Shown here in pieces: positions 9,432 to 21,087 of a stretch of DNA of 64,000 bases. A model generated the notes under the pieces. That model saw only the letters and a program-made list of their open reading frames with translations, made no database searches and was not told where the DNA came from. A program made the translations under genes and the position numbers. How positions within the stretch are numbered: position 1 is the first letter of the stretch; each line of letters begins with the position of its first letter. Source of the DNA: Artocarpus heterophyllus (lineage: Eukaryota > Streptophyta > Magnoliopsida > Rosales > Moraceae); contig CM046348.1 in the NCBI GenBank assembly GCA_025403435.1, positions 32,918,052 through 32,982,051 of the forward strand, written 5' to 3'.

Positions 9432-10368
9432 TGATGAGTACACGCCTAATACATGGCATATGGATCCAATTTCCAATCAGGCCGGTTATAAGGGCTAGAG
9501 TTAAAAGGTTCAAAGACAATCTTAATGGGCTGATTCAAAGCATTTGGATTGAGACAAATTTGTGCAAGCCCAAGGGAGATAGAAAATGCCTACATCAAGT
9601 CTAGATTACAAAGATTCCAGTATTGAAGTCATTTAGAAGTTTCTAAATCAAGATCACGCCTCATTATTTAGCACGATTATTAGAGGAAGTCTCCCTTTTG
9701 CAACTATTCACGAATAAAGAAGTTTCCCTTTTCATCTTGTTTTCTTTTCATGCTAGTTTCCCCTTTTCAGCTAGTTTCTCTTGTTAAGTTAGTTTCCTTT
9801 TTAATTTAAGTAGTTTCCTTATTCTAATTTAAGAAGTTTCCTTCTTGTTAATGTGAGAGGTTTCCATTTGGAATAGGCACCATTTACCTGTTTGAGAAGT
9901 TAGTTTCCTTTTTGTTCTTTAGGTGCCAATTCAACTTCCCTCTTGTGGAAATATGCATGTAAGCTAATTAGGATTAGTTTCCTTTTTCTTTTCAATTTCT
10001 TTATTTTTATTTTCTTAGTTTCCTTTTAGGAATAGGCCTTTTTTTTAATGGTTGATTATCTAGGATTTAGTTTCCTTGAATTTGTGGACATCTTGTATTA
10101 GAAAAGGAGCATTAACTCAATGAAATGAAACGCAATTTAGATTTTCTTCATATTTTGTAAGTTCAAAATTCTCTTTCTTTTTTTGAGAACTTTTCAAAGT
10201 TATTTAAATTTCTATGGCATTCACCTTTGACATATCAATCTATCATTCCATAAATGATTTTGGCATCTTCCTTATACCAAGGTCCATACTTTAACAAAAG
10301 CAACAGGTTGTGATTTCATACAAACTTATTTCTAAACAGTCTTGGAGACTTATTTCTAAACAATAATG
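9432..10368 (+). repeat. Family-3 LTR, degenerate
   Basis: Starts TGATGAGTAC and reads an LTR-encoded integrase tail similar to that of F1 and F2 ([11 protein letters not shown]). Much further on it matches the end region of F2 LTRs (CTTATACCAAGG, AGCAACAGG). The very end is lost. The middle, about 9715-10080, is full of TAGTTTCCTTT-type motifs. It probably belongs to the integrase fragment just upstream. Confidence 0.65.
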
Positions 10369-10462
10369 TTTAATAAACATATCCTAGGATCCATACATGC
10401 ATTTTTTTTACAACTGTATTCAAATATTTCAAAACCATTTATATATATTTTTAAAGTAGTTT
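10369..10462. other. AT-rich spacer, nothing recognised
   Basis: Short AT-rich stretch between the end of the F3 LTR and the truncated LTR of element C. No feature seen. Confidence 0.4.
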
Positions 10463-10551
10463 CGCGGTTCCATTCAAAACCGATTAGGAATTTTGATCTT
10501 GGAGACCAATTTTGCTTAGGGTCGTGTCCGTTCTTGGTGGGGTTTGTATCA

Positions 10552-11127
10552 TTTGGTAATCGGAGCAAGGTTTTAATCAGGTTTTGCTTATCCGTTCCCT
10601 TAGTTTATGTTTGTTTCAGTTATTCGTGAGTCTTGATTTCCATTACAAAGTTGGGTTAAAAAAAATTAGTCGAATTTAGAGTCTTAAAAAAAAAGATCCG
10701 AAAAGAAAAGAAAGAAAGGAAAAAAAAAAGGAAAAGAAGAAAAACAAGAGGATCCGAAAAAAAAAATTAATTCCCTGCAAAGATAAAAAATTTTTGCTCA
10801 AATTTCGTTCCTTTTGGGTGTGATTTCTGAAAGCCTAAATTATCTATGCCTGTTATATTCTTGTTTCTAATCTGAGCCTCCTTGGTAATCTATTTGTGAA
10901 TTGTCCAAGAAATTTTGATATTGATTTGACTAGTTTTAAAGGAACTAAGTGGGAATTAATGAGTGGAAAAAGGCATAGAGGCAAGAGCATTAGAGTGGAC
11001 AAAAGCTGAAAGTATTGGGTGCAAACACGAGTGAAATTGAGTGAACCATTTCACAAGTGAAACACGTAAGGGAGTGTGGTAAGGTCCTTTGCACTGTTTC
11101 TTACTTTGTTTTGCAAAAAAAAAAAAA
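10552..11127 (+). other. Primer site and leader of element C
   Basis: F1-type leader with purine-rich blocks near 10,690-10,770 and a poly-A run just before the gag ATG. No gene in it. The primer site carries an extra A and a changed base compared with TGGTATCAGAGC. Confidence 0.7.
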
Positions 11128-12763
11128 ATGTCAAACAATAGCAAGAACACTATTGAGGGTACCTCTAGTGCAGCAAATCCAAAACTCCTTATGGAAGCGA
11201 TGGTAGGAGAGATGAGGCGATTGTTGAGGGGAGAGTGAGGACAACTTCATGAGAGGATAGACCAAATAGAAAATGCATGTGTGGAACAGCCACAACATGT
11301 TCCTCATGCGCGTAGGCGGGAAAGGGTTCTGGTTAGAGGAGAGGTTGATGACTACTACGGGATTGATGGGGAAGAGTTTGATGAAGGAGAAGGTTCAACG
11401 GGTATTCACTGGAGATTTGGACAGGATAGAGGAGTTAGGAATCGGGAAAATGATAGTTTGAGAGGCATAAAAATGAAGATACCATCATTTCAAGGCAAAT
11501 CCAATCCAGAAGCGTACCTAGAATGAGAGAAGAAAATGGAGTTCGTCTTTGACTGCCACAACTATTCCGAGGTGAAGAAGGTAAAACTGGCTGTAATTGA
11601 ATTTTTTGATTATGCTATTACCTAGTGGGATCAACTTGTTATAAATAGGAGATGAAATAGAGAGCAACCTATTGAGTCATGGGAAGAGATGAAGACCGTG
11701 ATGAGGAAGCGATTTGTACCGGCTTACTACTACCGAGAGTTGTACAACAAACTACAAAATCTTAAGCAGGGCAACCGAAGTGTGGAGGAGTTCTATAAGG
11801 AGATGGAGATTATGATGATTCAGGCAAATATAGAGGAGGATTGAGAGGCTACAATGGCAAGGTTTTTGGCGGGCTTGAACCGAGATATTCACAATGCCGT
11901 TGAGTTACAACATTATGTGGAGTTGGAGGACGTGGTGCACATGGCTATCAAAATTGAGAATCAACTTATGAGGAGGGGCAGTAACACACGTCCCAGCCAA
12001 AACCCGAGTACATCGGCTTGGAAAATGAACCAATGGATGACGGATGAGAAGCAACCCAACACCAAGCCAAAGACCGAGCAAAAACAAGAGGTGGCCAGCC
12101 ATGGGAATCAAGGTAAATCTGATTCTTCCACTACTCAGAATCGTCATATTAAATGTTTTAAATGTCAAGGCAGGGATCACATAGCAAGCCAATGTCCGAA
12201 CAAATAAGCTATGGTTATGCGGGACAATGGAGAGATTGAAACCGACGAGGATTCGGACAACGATTCTATGCCTTCATTAGAGGATGCTGACAAAGAGAGT
12301 GCGCTGTACAAGGAGAATTTTTGGTTACAAGGAGAGCTTTAAGTGTGCAAGCCAAAGAAGAAGATGAAGAGGTGCAACGGGAAAACATCTTCCACACTAG
12401 GTGCCACGTCCAAAACAAGGTATGTAGTGTGATTATTGATGGTAGTAGTTATACTAATGTTGCAAGCACAACCATGGTAGAGAAGTTAGGGCTACCAACA
12501 AGTAAGCATCCTCGACCATTTAAATTGTAATGGTTAAATGATAGTGGTAGGTTAAGGTGCATAAGCAAGTGTTAGTTTCTTTTCGCATTGGAAGATAAGA
12601 AGATGAAGTTTTGTGCGATGTGGTTCTGATGCAAGCTGGGCACTTGTTATTAGGTAGACCATGGCAATTTGATCGGCAAGTTAAACATGATGGTTTCACC
12701 AACAAGTACTCATTTGTTCACAATCAAAAAACGATCACTCTTATTCCGTCAACACCAAAATAG
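11128..12763 (+). pseudogene. Element C gag-protease, multiply stopped
   Basis: Starts at the MSNNSKN ATG (11128). Stop codons include TGA 11236, TGA 11524 (from TGG), TAG near 11623 (from TGG), TGA 11653 (from CGA), TGA 11844 (from CGG) and a TAA replacing CGA near 12205, plus a frameshift near 12290. The CCHC knuckle is visible near 12,150-12,190, with CQGRDH in place of CQGRGH. In the protease the DGGS motif has become DGSS. The frame ends at the recurrent amber codon 12761-12763. Not functional. Confidence 0.85.
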
Positions 12764-15634
12764 GTCTATGAAGACCAAGTGAGCTTATAGAGGGAAAGTG
12801 ATAAAAAAAATGAAGAGTGGAGATAAATCAAGAGTGGGAGTGTAGAGAGAGAGTTCGGCCAGTGAGAGACAAAAAGAAGAGATGGCCAAGAAAAAGGAGA
12901 GCAAAGAGAGCAAGAGAGAGAAATTTGAGAGGGCAAAAAAGAATTCACAATCAGCCAATGAGAGAAAAGCAGAGAGAAAAACAAACTTCCATGCGAGAGG
13001 CAGTGAAATTAAAAGGGCCTTGTTTTCAAATCAACCAATGATTGTACTTTTGTACAAAGAGGTGCTTTTAAACACTAACAAAATTGACCCTGCATTGCCT
13101 AGTTCTGTTGTTTCTCTGTTGTAGGAATTCGAGGATGTATTTCCAGATGAGGTGCTTGATGGTTTGCCATCAATTCAGGGGATAGAACATCAAATTGATT
13201 TTGTACCTGGCACTTCCATTCCAAACTGACCGGCTTATAGAAGCAACCCTGAGGAGACAAAGGAGCTTCAAAGGCAGGTTAGTGAGTTGATGAAAAAGGG
13301 ATACGTGAGAGAAAGTATGAGCCCGTGCGCCGTTTCAGTCTTACTCGTGCCTAAAAAGGATGGGAAATGGAGGATGTGCGTAGATTGCAAAACCATTAAC
13401 AATATCACGGTAAAGTATCGCCATCCTATTCCTCATTTAGATGATATGTTGGATGAATTGCATGGTGCTTTTGTGATATCAAAAAATTGATTTGAAAAGT
13501 GGATACCATCAAATACGCATGAAAGAGGGTGATGATTGGAAAACTGCCTTTAAGACAAAATATGGATTGTGTGAGTGGTTAGTAATTCCATTTGGTTTAA
13601 CTAATGCTCCAAGTACATTTATGCGTTTAATGAATCATGTATTACGTGCATTTATTGGTAGGTTTGTTGTTGTGTATTTTGATGATATACTCATTTATAG
13701 CAAAGACATGGACCAACATATGGCGCACTTAAAATCTATTTTGGATGTGCTTAGAAAGGAGAAGTTGTATGCTAACCTCAAGAAGTGTACCTTTTGCACA
13801 GATAAGCTTGTGTTTCTTGGTTTTGTTGTTAGTGCTCAAGGTATACAGGTTGATGAAGAAAAGGTGCGAGCCATCCAGGAGTGGCCGAGTCCAACTAGTG
13901 TGGGAAACGTACAGAGTTTTCATGGACTTGCTAATTTCTACCAGCGGTTTGTGAAAGATTTTAGTACTATAGCCGCACCACTGACTGAAGTGATCAAGAA
14001 GAATGTTGGGTTTAGATGGGGAGAAGAGCAAGAAAAGGCATTTTAGTTAATCAAGGAGAAGTTGACTAATGCTCCATTGTTATCTTTACCTAAATTTTCC
14101 AAAACTTTTGAGATTGAATGTGATGATTCAGGTGTTGGAATTGGCGCTGTTTTAATGCAGGAAGGGAGACCAGTAGCATATTTCAGTGAGAAGCTGCATG
14201 GGTCAACTCTTAATTACCCAACTTATGATAAAGAGATGTATGCATTGGTTCGGGCATTGGAGACATGGCAGCACTACCTATGGCCTTAGGAGTTTGTGAT
14301 TCACACCGATCATGAGTCCCTGAAACACTTGAAGGGCCAACACAAGCTGAACAAGAGGCATGCTCATTGGGTGGAATTCATAGAGACGTTTCCATATGTC
14401 ATTCGCTGCAAGCAAGGTAAGGAAAACGTCATTGCCAATGCACTTTCTCGCAGGTATGTCTTAATCTCAACTCTTAATGCTAAACTACTGGGTTTTGAAC
14501 ATATTAAAGAGTTATATGCTGATGACCTCCACTTTAGTACTGAGTATCAAGCTTGTGAGAGATTTGCTAGCGGTAAGTACTTTAGGCAAGAGGGATACTT
14601 GTTTTGGGAGAATAAATTGTGTGTGCCTAATTGTTCATTAAGAGATTTGCTAGTGAGAGAATCCCATGGAGGAGGATTGATAGGACATTTTGGAGTAATG
14701 AAGACTTTGGCGGTGTTACAGGAACACTTCTATTGGCCACATATGAAATGAGATGTTGAGAGGCTTTGTGGTAGATGTGTAACTTGTAGGGAGGCTAAAT
14801 CAAGAGTGCAGCGCCACGGTTTGTACACTCCTCTACCAATACCTAGGGAACTCTAGACTGATATTTCGATGGATTTTGTGCTAGGATTGCCTAGGTCTAA
14901 ACGGGGAAGAGACTCGATATTTGTGGTCATGGATAGGATTTCCAAGATGGCCCATTTTATTCCATGCCAAAAGACAAATGATGCCTCCAATGTCACTGAT
15001 TTGTTCTTTAGCGAAATTGTGAGACTTCATGGTATGCCTAGGACAATTGTTTCTGATAGGGACACCAAGTTCTTAAGCTACTTTTGGAAGACTTTGTGGG
15101 CTAAGTTAGGGACTAAGATATTGTTTTTGACTACTTGTCACCCTCAAATCGATGGTCAAACAGATGTTGTGAGCAGAACCCTGTCTACTTAGTTGCGGGC
15201 TGTCATTGAAAAGAACATCAAAACATGGGAGCAGTGTTTACCACATGTTGAGTTTGCTTATAATCGATCTGTTCATTCTGCTACTCAATTTTCACCATTT
15301 GAAATTGTTTATGGTTTGAATCCTTTAACTCCTTTGGATTTAATGCCATTACCTTTGTCTGAGCGTGTGAATTTAGATGGAAAAAGAAAAGCTGGCCTTG
15401 TTAAGCAGATACACGAGAAGGCAAGACTCAACATCGAGCAAAGGACTAAACAATATACTTAACAAGCCAACAAAGGGCGTCACAAGCTCGTCTTCGAGCC
15501 CGGCGATTGGGTGTGGTTGCACTTACGCAAGGAACGATTTCCAGAACAAAGGAAATCCAAGCTGTTGCCTAGAGGGGACGGCCCTTTTTAATTTCTTAAA
15601 AGGATCAATGATGATGCATACAAGCTAGACTTGC
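12764..15634 (+). pseudogene. Element C pol (RT, RNase H, integrase), multiply stopped
   Basis: Homologous to the whole pol of element A but of the F1b type. RT YFDD is retained inside an open stretch at 13492-14046. Frameshifts or stops occur near 12,787, 13,123, 13,227, 13,489, 14,046, 14,288, 14,750, 14,855, 15,190 and 15,460. Many are CAG to TAG, TGG to TAG/TGA or CGA to TGA changes. Integrase runs to its C-terminal module (KLDL) at 15,634, where TRIM sequence starts. Confidence 0.85.
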
Positions 15635-15790
15635 TGATGTGTCCCGCATCGGTTAGAGAGGGTGGTCTTGGGTGTTATATATATGGGTTCACAATCCTTC
15701 TCTCACGAGCTAGCTTTTGGGGTGGAGTTAGGTGGGTTCATATCATATGGTATCAGAGCCGAACCTCTGCTAGTCGGTGGGTTCATATCA
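15635..15790 (+). mobile_element. TRIM element, deleted copy
   Basis: A 111-bp TRIM LTR (15635-15745, TGATGTGTCC to TTCATATCA) is followed by a primer site TGGTATCAGAGCC (15748-15760), a few internal bases, and then the last 10 bp of a second LTR. The internal region and most of the second LTR are missing, apparently by recombination at a shared GGTGGG. TRIMs are small non-coding LTR elements moved by enzymes of other elements. No target-site duplication: the flanks are ACTTGC and CATTA. Confidence 0.75.
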
Positions 15791-16215
15791 CATTAAAAGA
15801 ACATCAAAACATGGGAGGAGTGTTCACCACATGTTGAGTTTGCTTATAATCGATTTGTTCATTCTGCTACTCAACTTTCACCATTTGAAATTGTTTATGG
15901 TTTTAATCCTTTAACTCCTTTGGATTTAATGCCATTACCTTTGTCTGAGCATGTGAATTTAGATGGAAAAAGAAAAGCTGACCTTGTTAAGTAGATACAC
16001 GGGAAGGCAAGACTCAACATCGAGCAAAGGACTAAACAATATGCTGAACAAGCCAACAAAGGGCGTCACACGCTCGTCTTCGAGCCCGGTGATTGGGTGT
16101 GGTTGCACTTATGCAAGGAACGGTTTCTGGAACAAAGGAAATCCAAGCTGTTGCCTAGAGGGGATGGTCCTTTTCAAATTCTTGAAAGGATCAATGATAA
16201 TGCATACAAGCTAGA
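15791..16215 (+). pseudogene. Duplicated integrase segment of element C
   Basis: Repeats the integrase stretch already present at about 15,206-15,634, from KNIKTW to the KLD module, on the far side of the TRIM. The copies differ at several bases, so the second one probably came from a different F1 element by ectopic recombination. It has a TAG in KQIH (CAG to TAG, about 15,991). Confidence 0.78.
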
Positions 16216-17234
16216 TCATATGAACCCACCTAACTCCACCCCAAAAGCTAGCTTGTGAGGGGAGGATTGTGAACCCATATATATAACACCTAAGACCACC
16301 CTCTCTAACTGATGTGGGACACATCATTCCCGACCCCTTTAGACTGCACGTCCTCGTGTCAACTCCGTCATTAACCCACACGAGCGGCAGGGAACCTTTG
16401 TACATGCGCCCACCGACCAATAGAGGTTCGGCTCTAATACCAAATGATAAGAACCTCGCCAATATACTGACGAAACCTGTTATCAATAAGAAGGAACCAA
16501 GACCGTTTCTACTCAGATTTGGATGGAGGTCGTCGCGACCCGTTGCTTATATCGAAGCAAGAACCTTGGTATATCGAAGACGCCACAATCAAGGATGGAA
16601 GCTTGATTGATAAGTCAGGTTTGAATGCCAGGATTGATCCGATGAGTTCGTGTAGTTCGTCAAAGAACCAAAGAAAGAATTTTCTCTCTCAGAAAAATAA
16701 ACATTCATTGATTCTCCATTAACCTTGGGAACGCCTATTTATAGGCCAAAATTACAAAGTGCTGCCCAAAAAGAAAAGTTGACAAATTCAAACAAAATTA
16801 CTAAGCCTAAAATAAAAACTAAAAGAAAGGAAAGTCTTAATGGCTGATTTTCAGCCATTTACACGCCCAACAATAAAAGGAAAGTGCAATTAATCCTCGT
16901 CAACAATTTGCATAAATGATTAGCCGCGTGTGTGCCAAAATGGGAAGGTTTCCGAAAGTCTTCCATTGACATGATCTTGCAAAATTTGAGCTGATTTCAA
17001 TCAGGCTTGACTCATCCGGATTCTTCTAGAACTTGGATCAAATTGACGCACCGTTGTGGTTGACGTGGGCCTAGGTCAATGGGCTTGCACAAATATTCTT
17101 GATTCCAGATTTCGTGAATCAGCCCATTTAGTGCTTCCTTGAATTTTTTAGCCCGGGCTCTTGTGACTGGTCCAACAGGAATTTGTATTGGGTCAACCAC
17201 CTTCCATGCATTTGAGCTCCCTAAGTCCCCATCA
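16216..17234 (-). mobile_element. Chimeric element: family-2 LTR + TRIM body and LTR
   Basis: On the minus strand: a full F2 LTR (17234 to 16445), a primer site with one change (TGGTATTAGAGC, 16442 to 16431), then the TRIM internal region (16430 to 16327) and a TRIM LTR (16326 to 16216). The whole unit is flanked by CTAGA at 16211-16215 and again at 17235-17239, the expected 5-bp target duplication, and the integrase reading of element C resumes across it. It therefore seems to have integrated as one hybrid molecule. The outer TRIM end reads ATGA instead of ATCA. No coding capacity. Confidence 0.8.
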
Positions 17235-17345
17235 CTAGACTTGCCAGGTGAGTATGGTGTAAGTGCCTTCTTTTAATGTTTCTGACCTAAGTCCTTTTCA
17301 TGCAGGCAATGATTTAAGGACAAATCCCTATCAAGAGGAGGAGAA
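17235..17345 (+). pseudogene. Element C integrase C-terminus
   Basis: Resumes after the chimera with the region that in intact copies reads [19 protein letters not shown], here with a frameshift in the T-run near 17,273, and ends with a polypurine tract just before the LTR. Confidence 0.75.
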
Positions 17346-18112
17346 TGATGAGGACATCGTTAGCACAAGCAAGAGCACATGGGATGAGACATATTCATAT
17401 CCAATTCAAGTTCTCATTGGTCCAGTTATGAGAGCTCATGCGAAAAAGTTCAAAGAAACACTTATTGGGCTGATTCTAGCAACTTGGGCTCATGCTATTG
17501 CATGGAGACCCATTGAGGGAATTGCATGTGACATCCAAACCAACAAATGCATGATTCAAGTTCTAGAAGTGACCGAGTAATTTTCATTTCAGTTACTTTC
17601 CCGTTTTGCGGCGACAAGTGGCGAGAAGAATCAGCTATTTACCTTTTAATGTCTAGTTTCCTTTTTCTTTTAGAAACATGCATTTGTTTTATTTCTATTA
17701 TTGTAAGGTTTTTAAGCCATTAAGGGAACTTACCTTATTTGCTTTAGATTAGATGTTTTGGTAATTGATTTGCCTTCAGTTCCATGGGCAATTAGGAGCT
17801 GAAAATTCGCATAGGGGAACCACTATATATTATAATGAATTTCATTCAATGGAGGATAAGTTTCAACACACAATTTGAGGTTTAATTCTCTTTGGTTCTT
17901 AAACGAACTATTCGAACTTATCAGAAAATTATGTGACATTCATAGACTTATCAATCAGTCCGTCCATAGCTGATTGTGGCGTCCTCACATACCAAGGTTC
18001 GTGCTTCTTGTTAGGCATCGGGTTGCGGTTCCATTCAAAACCGATTAGCAAAATTGATCTTGGAGACCAATTTTCGTTAGAGTCGCGTCAATTCTTGGCG
18101 GGGTTCGTGTCA
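17346..18112 (+). repeat. Element C 3' LTR (family 1b)
   Basis: TGATGAGGAC to GTGTCA (last bases mutated from GTATCA), single copy of the 51-bp unit. The first 235 bp keep an open integrase tail ending at TAA 17578-17580. The TATA-like site is near 17,822. Confidence 0.88.
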
Positions 18113-18895
18113 CATACAGTCCATATTTTGTCTTAAAGGCAGTTTTCCATTCATCACCCTCTTTCATGCGTATTTGATGGTATCTACTTTTCAAATCAAT
18201 TTTTGAGAACACAAAAGCACCTTGTAATTCATCTAACATATCATCTAAACGAGGAATAGGATGGCGATACTTTACCGTGATATTATTAATAGTTCTGTAA
18301 TCTACGCACATCCTCCATGTCCCATCCTTCTTAGGCATGAGTAAGACTGGAATGGCGTGTGGGCTCATACTTTCTCTCATGTACCCCTTTTTCATCAACT
18401 CACTGACCTGCCTTTGAAGCTTCTTTGTCTCCGCGGGGTTGCTTCTATAAGCCGGTAGGTTTGGAATGGAAGCACCAGGTACAAAATCAATTTGATGTTC
18501 TATTCCCCAAATTGGTGGCAGACCATCAGGCACCTCATCCGGAAATACATCCTTGAATTTCTGCAACAAAATCAGTTTGTTAGTGTTTAAGAACGTCTCT
18601 TTGTACAAAAGTACAATCATTGGCTTATTTGAAAACAACGCCCTTTTAATCTCATCGCCTTTCGCATAGAAGTTTGTTTTTCTCTCTGCTTTTCCCTCAT
18701 TGGATGATTGTGAATTTTTTCTAGCCCTCTCAATTTTCTCTACCTTGCTCTCTTTGCTCTCCTTTTTCTCAACCATCTCTTCTTTTTTTCTCTCACTGGC
18801 TGAACTCTCTCTGTGCACTCCCACTCTTGATTTTTCTCCACTCTTCAATTTTTTTTATCACTTTCTCTCTGTAAACTCACTTGGCCTTCATAGAC
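18113..18895 (-). pseudogene. Element D linker and RT N-terminal half
   Basis: An open minus-strand frame of about 267 codons ends inside the neighbouring LTR. It holds the charged linker and RT up to KYGLY, before the YFDD box, which is missing. A small deletion fuses FLNTNKL directly to LQKFKDVFPDE, removing about 15 codons. F1b type. Confidence 0.8.
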
Positions 18896-20528
18896 CTATT
18901 TTGGTGTTAACGAAACAAGAGTGATCGTTTTTTGATTGTGAAAAAATGAGTACTTGTTGGTGAAACCATCATGTTTAAATTACCGATCAAATTGCCATGG
19001 TCTGCCTAATAACAAGTGCCCAGCTTGCATCGAAACCACATCGCACAAAACTTAATCTTCATATCTTCCAATGCGAAAAGAAACTAACACTTGCTTATTC
19101 ACTTTTACCTCACCACTATCATTTAACCATTGCAATTTATAAGGTCGAGGATGCTTACTTGTTGGCAGCCCTAACTTCTCTACCATGGTTGTGCTAGCAA
19201 CGTTAGTACAACTCCCACCATCAATAATCACACTACATACCTTGTTTTGGGCATGGCACCTAGTATGGAAGATGTTTTCCCGTTTCACCTCCTCTTCTTC
19301 TTCTTTGGCTTGCACACTTAAAGCTCTCCTTGCAACCAACAATTCCCCTTGGACAGTGCACTCTTCATCATCGGCATCTTCTAATGAAGGCATAGAATCG
19401 TTGTCCGAATCCTCGTCAGTTTCAATCTCTCCATTGTTCCACATCACTATAGCTCGTTTGTTCGGACATTGGCTTGCTGTGTGACCCCTGCCTTGACATT
19501 TAAAACATTTAATATCATGATTCCAAGTAGTGGAAGAATCGGATTTACCTTGATTCCCGTGGCTGGCCACCTCTTGTTGGTCTTTAGCTTGGTGTTGGGT
19601 TGCTTCTCATCCTTCTTCCATTGGTTCATTTTCTAAGCGGGTGTACTCGGGTTTTGGCTGGGACGTGTGTTACTGCCCCTCCTCATAAGTTGATTCTCAA
19701 ATTTGATAGCCATTTGCACCATGTCCTCCAACTCCACATAATGTTGTAACTCAACGGCATTGTGAATTTCTCGGTTCAAGCCTGCCAAAAACCTTGCCAT
19801 TGTAGCCTCCTGATCCTCCTCTATATTTGCCCGAATCTTCATAACCTCCATCTCATTATAGTACTCCTTGACATTCTGGTTGCCCTGCTTAAGATTTTGT
19901 AGTTTGTTGTACAACTCTCAGTAGTAGTAAGCTGGTACAAATTGCTTCATCATCATAGTCTTCATCTCTTCCCATGACTCAAAAGGTCACCCTCTATTTC
20001 ATCTCCTATTTATAACAAGCTGATCCCACCAGGTAATAGCATAATCGAAAAATTCAATTACAGCCAATTTTACCTTCTTTGCCTCAGAATAGTTATAGCA
20101 GTCAAAGACGAACTCCATTTTCTTTTCCCATTCTAGGTACGCTTCTGGATTGGATTTGCCTTGAAATGATGGTATCTTCATTTTTATGCCTCTCAAACTA
20201 TCATTTTCCCAGTTCCTAACTCCTCTATCCTGTCCAAATCTCCGATGACTACTCGCTGAATCTTCTCCTTCATCAAACTCTTCCCCATCAATCCCATAGT
20301 AGTCATCAACCTCTCCTCTAACCGGAACCCTTTCCCGCCTACGCGTATGAGGAACATGTTGTGGCTGTTCCACACGTGCGTTTTCTATCCGGTCTATCCT
20401 CTCATGAAGCTGTCTTAACTCTCCCCTCAACAATCGCCTCATCTCCCCCCTGTCATCTCTTCCATAAGGAGTTTTGGATCTGTTGCACTAGAGGTACCCT
20501 CAATAGTGTTCTTGTTATTGTTTGACAT
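18896..20528 (-). pseudogene. Element D gag-protease
   Basis: Starts at the ATG at 20528-20526. The CCHC knuckle and protease motif IIDGGS are kept in the open piece 19570-19052. Broken by a stop at 19999-20001 (CGA to TGA), by frameshifts near 19,600-19,630, and by the recurrent amber codon at 18898-18896 that ends the protease region. Confidence 0.8.
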
Positions 20529-21087
20529 TTTTTTTTTTTTTTTGTAAAACCAAGTAAGAAACAATGTAAAGGACCTTACCACACTCCCTTATGTGTTTCA
20601 CTCGTGAAATGGTTCACTCAATTTCACTCGTGTTTGCACTCAATACTTTCGGCTTTTGTCCACTCTAATGCTCTCGCCTCTATGCCTTTTTCCACTAGTT
20701 AATTCTCACTCAGTTCCTATAAAACTAGTCAAATCAATGTCAAAATTTCCTTGACAATTCACAAATAGATTACCAAGGAGGCTTAGATTAGAAACAAGAA
20801 TATAACAGGCACAAATAATTTAGGCTTCGGAAATCATACCCAAAAGGAACGAAATTTGAGCAAGAATTTTTGGTCTTTGTAGGGAATTCAATTTTGGGTT
20901 CCTTAAACTATGAATAACAAGACTCTAAAAAAAAAAAATTTAAGGAAGGTTACCAAACTCCTCTTTTTTTTTTTTTTTTTTAACCCGACTTTGATAATGG
21001 AAATCAAGACTCACAAATAACTGAAACAAACATAAACTAAGGAAACTGATAACCAAAACCTGATTAGAACCTCGCTCTGATACCAAA
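20529..21087 (-). other. Leader and primer site of element D
   Basis: F1-type leader on the minus strand with a long poly-T/A tract (about 20,965-20,985) and the primer site complement GCTCTGATACCA at 21074-21085. No gene. Confidence 0.75.

Larger units (their letters stand above)
10463..18112 (+). mobile_element. Element C: family-1b gypsy element, 5' truncated and decayed
   Basis: Begins inside its 5' LTR (10463-10551), followed by a mutated primer site (TGGTAATCGGAGC, 10554), leader, gag, protease and pol, and ends with a 3' LTR at 17346-18112. More than ten stop codons interrupt gag-pol. The integrase part is broken by TRIM sequence at 15635, a duplicated integrase segment, and a TRIM/F2 chimera at 16216-17234. 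Its 3' end joins the RT of element D on the other strand. Confidence 0.88.
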
